Source: Streptosporangiaceae bacterium (GTDB lineage Bacteria > Actinomycetota > Actinomycetes > Streptosporangiales > Streptosporangiaceae). From it: a DNA stretch of 64,000 nucleotides. The DNA lies in the NCBI GenBank assembly GCA_019245115.1, contig JAFARZ010000358.1, forward strand, positions 36,394 to 100,393, given 5' to 3'. The notes below the pieces were generated by a model. That model searched no databases, had not been told where the DNA came from, and was given only the letters and a program-made list of their open reading frames with translations. The translations under genes were made by a program, and so were the position numbers. This document shows, one piece after another, positions 17,701 to 26,335 of the stretch (within the stretch, counting starts at the first letter, position 1; each line of letters opens with the position of its first letter).

Positions 17701-18276
17701 ATGAACAGCGACAGAACCCGGCGCCGCCGGGACGTGAAGACGCTCAAGCGGCAGCTTCCCTACCCGTACAACCAGGATCTGTCCAAGATCCTGCGTGGCC
17801 TGAACCGGCGGACGCCGTTCGCCCGCCGCAGGCTGGCCAATGATCCGGTCACCGCTGCCTATCTGGTCGCGGCTGTCCGGCTGATCCAGCGTCACCTCGG
17901 CCCTGGCGCTAACCGTGCGCCGGCTGACCCGGACGACCACGATTCGATCGAACGTCCGGTGCTGAGCTTCCTGTCCCAGCGCGCCGTGGCCGCGGAGGTC
18001 GGCCGCAATCCGCCGCCGTTCCACCGGGTGGGGCGGGTGTCGACCATGCGGGAGCGATGGCGGCACCAGTCCGCGTTCATCGCTGACGTGCTCCGGCTCA
18101 GCCTTTCGGCGTTGTACAACCACCCGGCACTGCGCTGTGACGAAGTCGCGAGCGCGGTCGAGCAGATCGTCCGCGGGCCGGATGCGGTGCGCGGCATACA
18201 ACAGCTGAGTTCCCTGGCCATGACCATGCTGCTGAACAGCCCGATGTTCCGGCTCGGCCTCATCGCAGCAGCCTAG
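17701..18276 (+). CDS. Hypothetical protein, N-terminal part of a split TetR-like protein
   Basis: A 191-residue open frame; the frame continues upstream to an ATG at 17656, and no start has a clear ribosome site. The C-terminal part (RHQSAFIADVLRLSLSALYN, then SPMFRLGLIAAA) reads like the ligand-binding domain of a TetR-type regulator. A TAG stop at 18274 ends it, yet the same frame reopens five codons later with the continuation expected for such a domain (next entry). The two are therefore probably one gene interrupted by an amber codon. Confidence 0.55.
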   Translation: MNSDRTRRRRDVKTLKRQLPYPYNQDLSKILRGLNRRTPFARRRLANDPVTAAYLVAAVRLIQRHLGPGANRAPADPDDHDSIERPVLSFLSQRAVAAEVGRNPPPFHRVGRVSTMRERWRHQSAFIADVLRLSLSALYNHPALRCDEVASAVEQIVRGPDAVRGIQQLSSLAMTMLLNSPMFRLGLIAAA

Positions 18277-18291
18277 GCCGAGGGCGATTCA

Positions 18292-18645
18292 GTGATCCGG
18301 GACGCGATATCTGAACGGCGTTGCGAGGTCGGCTCGACGTGGCGGCAATGGTGCGAAGATTTCCTCAGGTCCCGCGGGCTGCGTCTCAGGTCCGGAGTGA
18401 CGATCGACGACTTCATTGTCCTGCTGTCCGCACTCGCGGACGGCCTGGCCATGCGCGCGCTGGCCGATCCGTCCACCCGCGCGCTGGATCATGACGGCCA
18501 GTCCTCGCTGCTCGCCATGGGCGCGTTTGCTTTAGTCGCGGGCTTTTTGGAGAGCGCTGACAGCGAGGAGAGCAGCTCACTGGAGCAGACGGTGCGGGTC
18601 TTGCTCGGCGATCCGCCAGCGAGTGCGGACCACAGGACGGCCTGA
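18292..18645 (+). CDS. C-terminal part of the split TetR-like protein
   Basis: A 117-residue open frame in the same frame as the preceding one. It contains FLRSRGLRLRSGVTIDDF followed by LLSALADGLAMRALADP and ALVAGFLE, a pattern common at the C-terminus of long actinomycete TetR-family regulators. GTG 18292 is preceded by GAGGG, so reinitiation could make it as a separate polypeptide. If the TAG at 18274 is a mutation or error, the true product is one protein. Confidence 0.55.
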   Translation: MIRDAISERRCEVGSTWRQWCEDFLRSRGLRLRSGVTIDDFIVLLSALADGLAMRALADPSTRALDHDGQSSLLAMGAFALVAGFLESADSEESSSLEQTVRVLLGDPPASADHRTA

Positions 18646-18646
18646 G

Positions 18647-18907
18647 ATGGAGCTCGCCGCAATGTCTGCTGGGATTCTGATCGGTGCCGCCGTCGCATCG
18701 CTTGCGGTTTCTGGCTGGGCCGCGAGCCAGATCCGGTGGCTCGCCGCGCACTCTCGCCAGCAGATCGCTTACTGGCGGAATCAGGCCGAACAGGCTGAGG
18801 CTGCCGCGACCTGCTTCGCGACCAGAGCACGGTCGGCGGATGCGACAGGCCGGGCTCCGCACGCAGGTAATGCGGACGCGTCAAAACAGCGAATGGATGG
18901 TCTTTAA
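18647..18907 (+). CDS. Small single-pass membrane protein
   Basis: An 86-residue protein with one N-terminal hydrophobic helix (residues ~5-24, GILIGAAVASLAVSGWAA) and a helical cytoplasmic or extracellular tail rich in Ala, Gln and Arg. ATG 18647 lies one base after the preceding stop. Function unknown. Confidence 0.5.
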   Translation: MELAAMSAGILIGAAVASLAVSGWAASQIRWLAAHSRQQIAYWRNQAEQAEAAATCFATRARSADATGRAPHAGNADASKQRMDGL

Positions 18908-19037
18908 AGGGGATCCTGTTCGGCGCCCGTTGTGGGTATCCGTCGCCAAGAGCCAGATCTTTGGGTGCAAGTCAAACTCTAGGGTTTAGGCCACTGCGTG
19001 GCGATTCGCCATATCGAGCATGCTGGAAATGAGTGGC

Positions 19038-19931
19038 TCAGGGGCGGGGTGCCGTTGCCGCAAGGTCGTTAAGTGTTGCGTTGACGATTGGCCAGCAGAT
19101 GTCAACCGTGTCTGAATCCGGAGGATCGCCCATCCGAATCTGCGCACGTGGGTGCACGAGGTTACGGTACATGCGTATTAGTTCCGAACCCATCTTGACG
19201 TCAACTTGGATCCAGCCTTCCCGGTGCGCCAGTGCGATAAGGTCCTGCAAGCCCATCCGGTCTAGCGGCTTAGGTGGCTGTCCAGCGAGCCTTTCTCCTA
19301 CGGCCGACACGAGGACTCCTTCGAGAAGGCTGCCGAGCATAATGATAGTGGCTGTGTAAGCGCCACTACAGTGGCACAGCCGGGCCTCATCCAGACGCTG
19401 CTGTGCGACTGCCGCCAGAGCAGGATCGCTGACAACCTGGTCCATAGAGACATTCAGATCGACTCGGATGATCTCGCCATCAACATCAGCCAGCCCTGGA
19501 CGTCCATACCTGTCCCGTATTATCTGCAAGCCATTTGGCAGTAGCACCTCGTCGAGGGCTTTCCACAACGTCAACACGTGTTTCCTGTTCCGTCCTTGAT
19601 CCAGGATCACGGTGCTCGGCTCCGAGATACTGTGCACGCGCACGTTGCCGTCATCTTCGATCTCGACAGATATCCGTTCCCTGAATCTCGCTAGCACACC
19701 AGTGCCTTTAAGAATCAGCAGGCCCACTTCTTCAAAGAATCCGGAATCCGGACGATGAGAATAAGGGCCATCAGATGATAGTGCGGTAATTCTTCCGGAT
19801 TGTGGATCTGACGTTGTTATCGAAAGCCCGGCGGTAGGCATAACATCTATACATGCTCGGAATATACTCGCCTTCGGCGCAGTGTACCGCTTGGTAGCCT
19901 CAAAGCTTGCGGTCTGCCGCTTGTCACCCAT
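19038..19931 (-). CDS. Hypothetical protein with HEPN-like C-terminal region
   Basis: About 297 residues; the frame extends to 19964 but ATG 19931 is preceded by a GGGG stretch. The N-terminal half (SFEATKRYTAPKASIFRACI, then a beta-rich part with RERISVEIED) looks like a small sensor-like fold. The C-terminal half contains helices ending in SELIRMYRNLVHPRAQIRMG, whose R...H spacing (RxxxxxxH) and RN pair recall HEPN-type RNase domains, though I cannot confirm catalysis. GC content is lower than in the neighbours, suggesting separate acquisition. It is divergent from the membrane/zinc-ribbon gene at 20183. Confidence 0.6.
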   Translation of the reverse strand: MGDKRQTASFEATKRYTAPKASIFRACIDVMPTAGLSITTSDPQSGRITALSSDGPYSHRPDSGFFEEVGLLILKGTGVLARFRERISVEIEDDGNVRVHSISEPSTVILDQGRNRKHVLTLWKALDEVLLPNGLQIIRDRYGRPGLADVDGEIIRVDLNVSMDQVVSDPALAAVAQQRLDEARLCHCSGAYTATIIMLGSLLEGVLVSAVGERLAGQPPKPLDRMGLQDLIALAHREGWIQVDVKMGSELIRMYRNLVHPRAQIRMGDPPDSDTVDICWPIVNATLNDLAATAPRP

Positions 19932-20182
19932 CGCCCCGGTCCATCCTGAACTAACAACATTCAATCAGTTCACGCTAGCATCTGATACCTATGATCACCT
20001 TCATAGCATAGGAGCCATAGTCTCCACGTGGCGGCCTGTTTGCCGCCAAAAGGGACATATCCCTCATTTCGCCGCTACGGATGGTGAAGCCGCTACGGAC
20101 GGTCAAAGTCAAGTCGGATCTGGTCCCAGCAGATCTGAAGATTCATCCCAATCGCCGCACGCCCGTCCCTTAAACTGTCACC

Positions 20183-20887
20183 ATGTCAGGTTCCGGGCAG
20201 CCATTTCACTATTCCGTACTTGTGCCAGTGCCTCCGGCCGTGGCCATGCAGACATTCCTCACCCTCCCGTCGAGCGGCAATTACTTCGACGGTTACGAGG
20301 TGCGGCAGGTAACCGGAAGCTCGCTTCACATCACCCGCCGCCACGTACCCGCTTGGGCGATCGCTGTAGCGATAGCGGGTAGCCTGTTCTTCCTGATCGG
20401 GCTCGTCGCCTTGCTAGTGCGAGAGACCGAGGTGCTAATCATCACTGTGTCACAGCAAGACGAGGGCTCCTACCTGGATTTCTCTGGCACCGCTACGCCC
20501 AGGATCACAACCACTGTGAACCTCGCTATCGATCGCCTGCTCAACGGAATCACCGTGTCACCGCCGATGACAGCATTTCCCCCGGGGCCTCCCACGCCCT
20601 ACCCGCCAAACCCGTATCAGACGCCATACCCGCCAAGCACTCCGACGCCATACCCGACCACCCCGCAGACCCCCAACCAGCCAGGCCCTCCAGCACCATA
20701 CCCACCCGGCCCGCCGACGCCATACTCAGCAAATCCCGCAGTACCACCGGCGAATACAGCGAAGAGCGCAAACTCTCCCACCGTTAAGACTTGCCCTGAA
20801 TGCGCCGAAACAGTCCGCGCAGCAGCCAAAGTGTGCAGATTTTGCAACTACCGCTTCACCTCCGAATCACCGCCTCCAGCGACATAA
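20183..20887 (+). CDS. Membrane protein with proline-rich repeats and C-terminal zinc ribbon
   Basis: A 234-residue protein. It has an N-terminal soluble part (~1-55), one membrane helix (~57-80, AWAIAVAIAGSLFFLIGLVA), a short beta-rich region, then a Pro-rich stretch (~130-195) made of repeated PTPYPPxP/PxPYP units, and a C-terminal zinc ribbon with CPEC at one end and CRFC at the other (~206-225). The zinc ribbon and Pro repeats suggest protein-protein contact at the membrane. Function unknown. Confidence 0.7.
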   Translation: MSGSGQPFHYSVLVPVPPAVAMQTFLTLPSSGNYFDGYEVRQVTGSSLHITRRHVPAWAIAVAIAGSLFFLIGLVALLVRETEVLIITVSQQDEGSYLDFSGTATPRITTTVNLAIDRLLNGITVSPPMTAFPPGPPTPYPPNPYQTPYPPSTPTPYPTTPQTPNQPGPPAPYPPGPPTPYSANPAVPPANTAKSANSPTVKTCPECAETVRAAAKVCRFCNYRFTSESPPPAT

Positions 20888-20889
20888 GC

Positions 20890-21313
20890 ATGCGTGTGAA
20901 TCGCCTTGAGGTCCGCTTAGACACCAGCGATGTCGAGTGGCACGTTGTGCTCCGCTGGAGTCGGCCCGCATCGGATGGCTCCGAGGAGGTAGGTGACGTC
21001 TATGGCTCCTTGTGGCCATCGACGCCGGTGCTACGCCGTTCTAAAGTTTCCGGCGAGTTCGGCAGCATCTCGTGGATTGCGTGCTGGTCGGGAGGTCCAT
21101 GGCGCCCGCACCTCGCCCACGGTGAGACGCTGCGGGTACCCCCAGCTCACCGATCCCAGACCGTGACAACGTCCCCGGTTCGCAGTGGTTTGTCTTTCGG
21201 GACCTTTGAGATGCGGCGCGATCCAGAGGGGCCGGTGAACTCCGCGTTTTGGGGTACCAGTGCTGGCGCCAGTGGCCGCAGACCAGCCACTGGCAGGTGT
21301 ACTGCCATGACGT
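20890..21313 (+). other. 424-base stretch without a convincing gene
   Basis: A frame opens at ATG 20890 and reads through into the transposase remnant that follows (to 21492 in that frame), with a fairly normal amino acid composition at first (VNRLEVRLDTSDVEWHVVLR). No ribosome site or family is recognisable. It may be the start of a gene truncated by the IS982 insertion, but I cannot support a full CDS. Confidence 0.35.
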
Positions 21314-21592
21314 GTGTTCCTATTCCTCACCGAACGTCAGCTGATCCTGCTGCGGCCTGTTCGCAACGGCGAGGCCCCGCGCGTCGGCCAGAAACTGTTC
21401 AAGCCGCGCCAGGTCATCGAGTCGGTCAACCGGACCCTCAAGGCCAGCTTGACCTTGAACGACATGGCGGCGCACAGACGAGGGCATCCTAGTCCGCATC
21501 CTGGCGCGGATCCTCGCCCTGACCGCCGCGATCTGGCACAACGACAAAACGGTCAGCACGTCATGCGGTCTCTCATCGCGTACGATCATTGA
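21314..21592 (+). pseudogene. IS982-family transposase, degenerate C-terminal remnant
   Basis: The characteristic end of an IS982-type transposase can be read by moving between frames: KPRQVIESVNRTLK, then DEGILVRILARILALTAAIW and HNDKT in a second frame, and finally QHVMRSLIAYDH with a stop at 21590-21592 in the first frame. At least two compensating frameshifts and the absence of the N-terminal catalytic part make it a fossil. No terminal inverted repeats were identified. Confidence 0.75.
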
Positions 21593-21792
21593 CCGTCAAT
21601 ACACCCCCGGGAATCAACCGTCTAGACGCGCCTGTCGATCCGCCTGCTGGCAAGCGTTCTCACGCATGTGCTGCTCCTGCCAAGCGGGTCAAACCGACGG
21701 CTGCGGGCCAGCGGCTGGAAATGCTGCTCCTAGCCGTCGGCCCGCTCGTTGCCGCGGTCGAATCGCATGCGGAACCGCTCCTGAGGTAGTCG

Positions 21793-21978
21793 CTAGCCCC
21801 ACGCGGTACCGGGCCCTGCCAGAGGCATCGTGTGCCCCGTAGCGTGAGAGGTGATGACGATTGCGAGCACAATCGCGATCACCGCGAGAAGCGCGATTCC
21901 GGCCATCGCGCGACGAGCCATCATGTTCCCGGTCAGTCTGGCGAAAACATCAGCCAGTAGAGAAAACCCCCCGAACAT
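21793..21978 (-). CDS. Small single-pass membrane protein
   Basis: A 61-residue protein starting at ATG 21978 after a strong AGGGAGGT ribosome site (the longer frame from 22014 lacks one). It contains one hydrophobic helix (residues ~28-46, IALLAVIAIVLAIVI) flanked by Arg residues and a short Gly-rich end. Function unknown. It is divergent from the LuxR/peptidase genes. Confidence 0.55.
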   Translation of the reverse strand: MFGGFSLLADVFARLTGNMMARRAMAGIALLAVIAIVLAIVITSHATGHTMPLAGPGTAWG

Positions 21979-22104
21979 GTCAATTACCTCCCTGAGGTCG
22001 GCGGATCTGGTCATGGATGTACCACGGCTTCCCTGCCGCCTAACGGGAAATTAGTGACGGATAGCAATCACTTGACCGCTATCCGCCACGATATGGAGTG
22101 TCTC

Positions 22105-22152
22105 ATGCCCAGGAAAAAGCGTATGGCGATTAATAGCCGCTACTTTGGGTAA
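22105..22152 (+). CDS. Possible 15-residue peptide
   Basis: A minimal open frame (ATG 22105 to TAA 22150-22152) encodes MPRKKRMAINSRYFG. A GGAG sequence lies about 6 bases before the ATG. It precedes a LuxR-type regulator and a prolyl-oligopeptidase-like gene by about 50 bases, a setting in which a short signal or precursor peptide would make sense. The evidence is only position, ribosome site and composition, so it may be fortuitous. Confidence 0.25.
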   Translation: MPRKKRMAINSRYFG

Positions 22153-22203
22153 CTAGATGGGTGGGGACTGTTAAGGTTTGTTGCGGTCGGGGGAGGTTAC
22201 GGG

Positions 22204-23235
22204 GTGTCATCAGGCAGGAAGCGGCGTGGCCAGAAGCGACCGCTACAGGACCTGGTCCCCGAGGATGTGGCTGCCGGGCACGAGAAGCTGTTCGCGGCGG
22301 GCGGCATCCCGAAGGACCAGGCGGAAGGCTTCCTCGGCGCTGACATCGCCGGCGCGCTGGCGGACCTGGGTCTGGCTCATGTAGTCCCGCACACCAGGAC
22401 AGCGCCAGCGTCCTTCCAGGCCGTGCGGCCAGATCTGGCGCTGCTGGTCTTGCTGGCCAGTTTTCAGGCCCAGGCGGGCAAAGACCATGAGCTGATCATG
22501 AGCTGTGTCGAGCGGCTCCGCGAGATGCTGGCCGGGCCCGTGACCCGCTGCACCGATGACCCTCGCCAGCTGGTCAGGGTGCTGACCGATAAAGACGAGA
22601 TCCTGACGCTATCGATAGACCTGATCTACAGCGCTCATAAGGACTGGATGACGCTGGAGAACACGGACACCGACATGCCGATAACCGAGGACTTCGGTGT
22701 CCGGATCCCTCCCGCGCTGCGCGGGAAGGTCTGTTGCCGGGGAATTTATGACCTGGCTTCGGTCGAGCACCCGGTTATGGCCCGCAACATCGAGCGCGCT
22801 GTCGCCGAAGGCGAGATCGCCCGTGTCGTCCCGAAAGTCCCGATGAAGATGAAGCTCGCCGATCAGGCCGTCGCGCTCTTGCCCTTTACACCCACGGCAA
22901 GCGGCGGGGCAGTGCTGATCCGCGGCTGCGGTATCCCGATCCTGGCAGGCTTGAAGGAGTACTACGACCTGAAGTGGGCGACAGGGACCCAGACCGGTTC
23001 CCGCCAGCCACCGCCGGGCTGCCCGCTCACATCCGCGGAAGCCAAGGTGCTTCAGCTGATGGCTCAGGGCCTGACCAACGCGGCGATCACACGCCGCCTG
23101 GGCATCAGTGACAGCACTGTGGGCCGTCACATCGACACGATCATGAAGGCGCTGGACGCGCCTGGGAAGAGCAAGTTCGCTGCCGGCGTGATCGCGCATC
23201 AGCGCGGCTGGCTGCCTGACCTGGAAGCACGATGA
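22204..23235 (+). CDS. LuxR-type transcriptional regulator
   Basis: A 343-residue protein whose C-terminal ~60 residues form a LuxR/GerE helix-turn-helix (CPLTSAEAKVLQLMAQGLTN, then ISDSTVGRHIDTIMKAL). The N-terminal ~270 residues contain a middle region of unknown fold, probably a sensor or TrmB-like domain (EKLFAAGGIPKDQAEGFLG is the start of a helical unit). GTG 22204 follows GGGGGAGG. Its stop overlaps the ATG of the S9 peptidase gene by 4 bases, so the two are cotranscribed and the regulator may respond to the peptidase's product (inference). Confidence 0.8.
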   Translation: MSSGRKRRGQKRPLQDLVPEDVAAGHEKLFAAGGIPKDQAEGFLGADIAGALADLGLAHVVPHTRTAPASFQAVRPDLALLVLLASFQAQAGKDHELIMSCVERLREMLAGPVTRCTDDPRQLVRVLTDKDEILTLSIDLIYSAHKDWMTLENTDTDMPITEDFGVRIPPALRGKVCCRGIYDLASVEHPVMARNIERAVAEGEIARVVPKVPMKMKLADQAVALLPFTPTASGGAVLIRGCGIPILAGLKEYYDLKWATGTQTGSRQPPPGCPLTSAEAKVLQLMAQGLTNAAITRRLGISDSTVGRHIDTIMKALDAPGKSKFAAGVIAHQRGWLPDLEAR

Positions 23236-25043
23236 TGGTTGACTATGAGGATTTCCTCCCGGCGCAGCGGCTGGGAAACTCCATATCGGTGTCTATGGAT
23301 GGAACTGCGGTTGCCTACGTCAGCGACGCGTCCGGGCAGCTCAACTTGTGGACCCAGCCCATCGCGGGCGGGCCCGCGCGGCAGCTGACCTCGTTCACCG
23401 GCCGTGCGGTGCGGGAGGTAGCGTGGGCGCCGGACGGCGAGACGATCGCGTTCACCGCCGACACCCAGGGCGACGAGCAGTACCAGGTGTATGTGATGCC
23501 CCGGGATGGCGGAACGCCAGCGCTGGTATCCGGCGGCACGGGCCAGCATCTCCTAGCATGGAAGGCGCCGTTCGGCCCGGAGGGACTATGCCTGCTATAC
23601 AGCGGACCGGACCACGACCCTGAGGTCCCCGCCGTAATCGCCCGCGATCTCGCCGAAGGCACCGAGCGACGCTGGCCAGGCCCGGCGAACACCTATAACT
23701 TCGCGGCCGGGATCTCCCCCGACGGCGAGCATGTCCTCAGCGGCGCCCTCGCCTCCAACACCAAAAGCCACTGCTATCTGGCCCCGATCGCGGCGCCCGG
23801 CACCGCCCTGGAACCGGTAACGTCCTCGATGCCCGGCGAGTACTACTACCCCGGCCCCTGGACCGGCGACAGCACCGGGTTCTACCTGCTGACCACCGAT
23901 GCCGACAATGATCACGTCAGCCTGGCCCGGTTCTGCGTGAAAGACAGCGACCTGGCCATCGTGGACAGCCCGCCATGGGACGTGGAAGACATCGTGGTCT
24001 CCGCGGACGGGCGCACAGCTGTGTGGTCGGTCAACCAGGACGGGTACTCAGTGCTGCGCGGCGAGCGCGACGGAGCAGGCCTGAGGATGCCGCCGATTCC
24101 GGGTGGCGTGATCACCGCGATGAGCATCAGCGGCGACGGCACCGTTCTGGCCCTGCGGCTCGACACACCAGCCCGGCCGGCCTCGGTCGTGGTCACCTAT
24201 CCGGGCACCACCAAGCCCGTACGGTATCTCACCGACGCGCGCCCGAAGTCCTCAGTCTCCAGCGAGGCGTCAACCCCGGAGCTGATCCGCTACCCCACCG
24301 CAGATGGGACTCTGGTCCCGGCCTGGGTGTACCGGCCGGCCGGCCCTGGCCCGCACCCGGTCCTGCTGTCAGTCCACGGCGGGCCCGAGAATCAGGCCCG
24401 CCCCGAATACGACGCGCTCCACCAGTGCCTGCTCGCCCGCGGCATCGCCATCTTCGCACCGAACATCCACGGGTCAGGCGGCTACGGGCACGCCTGGCAG
24501 TCGGCGATATACCGGGACTGGGGCGGCACCGACCTCCGCGACCTCGCCGCCGCTCATCAGTGGCTGATCACGCAGCCATGGGTCATCCAGGACAAGATCG
24601 CGGTGTATGGAGCGAGCTACGGCGGGTTCGCCGCGCTATCGTGCCTGACCCGCCTCCCGGACCAATGGGCCGCTGGCGTGTCCGTCTACGGGCCCGCCAA
24701 CCTGGACTCCCTGGCCCGGGCCATGCCACCCAGCTGGGCCGCGGCCGTAGCCGCCATGTTCGGCGACCCAGACAACCCAGCCGACGCCGGACAGCTCCGC
24801 CGCCGCTCCCCGCTCACCTACGCCAGCCAGATCGCCGCGCCGCTGCTCGTCATCCAAGGAGCCAACGACCCCCGCGTGCCCAAAACGGAATCCGATCAGA
24901 TCATCGCAGCCGCGCGCGCCAACGGCGCCAACGCCCGCTACCTCGTCTTCGACGACGAGGGCCACGGCTTCACCAGCCGCGCCAACGACATCAAAGCCCA
25001 CCAGGAGATAGCCGAGTTCCTCACCGGCCAGCTCCTGACCTGA
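23232..25043 (+). CDS. S9-family serine peptidase (prolyl oligopeptidase-like)
   Basis: A 603-residue, probably cytoplasmic peptidase with an N-terminal beta-propeller (~15-330; blades with WAPDGETIAFTAD, ISPDGEHVL, VVSADGRTAVW) and a C-terminal alpha/beta hydrolase domain. The nucleophile Ser is in YGASYGGFAA near residue 461; the likely Asp is in GANDPRVP near 545 and His in DEGHGFTSR near 577. Such enzymes cleave short peptides, often after Pro, or acylaminoacyl peptides. It overlaps the LuxR gene at ATGATG, and no signal peptide is present. Confidence 0.88.
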   Translation: MMVDYEDFLPAQRLGNSISVSMDGTAVAYVSDASGQLNLWTQPIAGGPARQLTSFTGRAVREVAWAPDGETIAFTADTQGDEQYQVYVMPRDGGTPALVSGGTGQHLLAWKAPFGPEGLCLLYSGPDHDPEVPAVIARDLAEGTERRWPGPANTYNFAAGISPDGEHVLSGALASNTKSHCYLAPIAAPGTALEPVTSSMPGEYYYPGPWTGDSTGFYLLTTDADNDHVSLARFCVKDSDLAIVDSPPWDVEDIVVSADGRTAVWSVNQDGYSVLRGERDGAGLRMPPIPGGVITAMSISGDGTVLALRLDTPARPASVVVTYPGTTKPVRYLTDARPKSSVSSEASTPELIRYPTADGTLVPAWVYRPAGPGPHPVLLSVHGGPENQARPEYDALHQCLLARGIAIFAPNIHGSGGYGHAWQSAIYRDWGGTDLRDLAAAHQWLITQPWVIQDKIAVYGASYGGFAALSCLTRLPDQWAAGVSVYGPANLDSLARAMPPSWAAAVAAMFGDPDNPADAGQLRRRSPLTYASQIAAPLLVIQGANDPRVPKTESDQIIAAARANGANARYLVFDDEGHGFTSRANDIKAHQEIAEFLTGQLLT

Positions 25044-25290
25044 CTCCCGCAGCGCACATCATCACAAGGCGACCGCTAGCAACCTCGCGCTATTCATCAC
25101 CGACGGCAATGCCGCAGGACAGGCATGCGGGGCTACTGCCTGGCCGCCCCGAGGCCTGGTCTAGGACAGGAAGCTCGGGAAACCCTGCGAACATGCCGCC
25201 GCAGATCTCCGTGCCGATGCAGGCGGCCGCTCCGCATGGCGACCACGCGGGCGCTGCTCGCCGGACGTGTCCGAGCGAGATCCATGGCAA

Positions 25291-25815
25291 TCATCCCAGG
25301 CACGTGAGCTGCGGACCGGTCGAGCAGTCAGTGCCCAGCCGCGGACGCCGGATGCCAAGCGACTCACACAGCACACGCGAGTACACCGCGGCAGCGCGCT
25401 CCTCGCCGTCGCTGAACAAGCGGCTCACGCCGCCCTCTGCGGATTCGTGCATGAACCGGCTCAAGCTGCGGCGATCATCCTCGCTGAGGCTCGGGACCGT
25501 GCAGGCGAACTGGCCGCCATCGCGCGTGTCGCCGCAATGCCCTAGCACCAGGTGCCCGATGGCGTGGCCAGTCAGGTCGATCTCGTGCCCGGGCCAGCCG
25601 GTATTGCAGCCGATGCGGTCAACTCCGGTGAAACCGAGCCATACCGATGCGCAACCCACCGGAAGCCGCAGCGGGACGATCCGCACCGTGCTCCCCAGGA
25701 ACTTTCCCAGGACCGCGCTGAACATCTGACGGTCATACGGCGCGCGCAGCCCCAGCGATCCGACCAGCTCGCCGCAACGCTCACGCACCTGGGCGGACCC
25801 CGTGCCATCTGCCAT
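25291..25815 (-). CDS. ImmA/IrrE-like protein with altered metal-binding motif
   Basis: A 174-residue protein of the group often annotated as the toxin partner of MAB_1171c transporters. The N-terminal half has the usual VRERCGELVGSLGLRAPYD. The metallopeptidase motif reads GHAIGHLVLGH, so the catalytic Glu of HExxH is Ala; proteolysis is unlikely unless another residue serves. A related gene at 31856-32370 keeps HETGH. Start at ATG 25815 has AAAGGAG nine bases upstream. A short frame (25090-25290) begins directly after its stop, but I cannot support it as a gene. Confidence 0.65.
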   Translation of the reverse strand: MADGTGSAQVRERCGELVGSLGLRAPYDRQMFSAVLGKFLGSTVRIVPLRLPVGCASVWLGFTGVDRIGCNTGWPGHEIDLTGHAIGHLVLGHCGDTRDGGQFACTVPSLSEDDRRSLSRFMHESAEGGVSRLFSDGEERAAAVYSRVLCESLGIRRPRLGTDCSTGPQLTCLG

Positions 25816-26089
25816 CTGGACCATCTCCTTTTGACCGGAACTCCAGATGCCCCTGTTATGCACGCCTCAGTAGCCGATCAATGTGGCTGACAGGCGTCAG
25901 CTGAGCTCGAGGCGTCCCGCACAGACCGCGCTGGCGGGCAGGAACTACGGCGCAGTTGGTCATTTCGCCGCAGAATGCCTGGTGAACAGCTGCGGTCAGA
26001 TGACATCAGGCGGTCATCGCGGGCGACCAGGCCCGCCGTGTTCCCCACCCTCGCGCGCGTGGGCGACCGCGTCGCCAGGATCCTCGGGT

Positions 26090-26335
26090 CCTAGTAAGCC
26101 TGAGCATGGATTGCAGGTAGCTGCCGACGGCTGCCGGGGAGTCGTCCAGGCAGATGTCCCAGCTGAGGATGCCGGAGGCGCCGAGGGTGAGCCGCAGGTC
26201 GCTGGCGCCGGGGAGTACCAGGGATGGGCAGGTGCCGGCCGCTGAGTTGCCGTTGCAGCCAGATTGCCCGGGCGATCCGGTAGTCCGGGGCGGAGTACGC
26301 GGAGTCGTAGTGCTGGATGAGGACCTGACCGGGCG
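26090..26335 (-). pseudogene. Fragment of a metallo-beta-lactamase-fold protein
   Basis: The translated minus strand (VLIQHYDSAYSAPDYRIARA, then after a frame change SWDICLDDSPAAVGSYLQSM) matches the C-terminal ~90 residues of the MBL protein at 46778-47905 (VIIQHYDAAYSAPAYRIAQA ... GWDIPLTDPPAPAISSYLQA). The N-terminal catalytic part is missing and the frame is broken once. It is joined head-on to a fragment of an NB-ARC gene, so two unrelated genes were fused by deletion. Confidence 0.7.

Noticed and set aside
20590..20750. Short tandem DNA repeats
   Set aside because: They encode the PTPYPP proline repeats of the membrane protein, so they are coding repeats and not a separate element.
21589..21789. 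66-codon plus-strand frame after the IS982 remnant
   Set aside because: No ribosome site, no family, and the composition is that of non-coding DNA.
25090..25290. 66-codon minus-strand frame directly after the ImmA/IrrE-like gene
   Set aside because: TTG start without clear spacing and no similarity recognised; too weak to call, although its Cys-x-x-Cys end is noted.
23975..25729. 584-codon frame overlapping the S9 peptidase gene
   Set aside because: Rich in Arg, Pro and Ser and overlapping an unambiguous peptidase catalytic domain in another frame.
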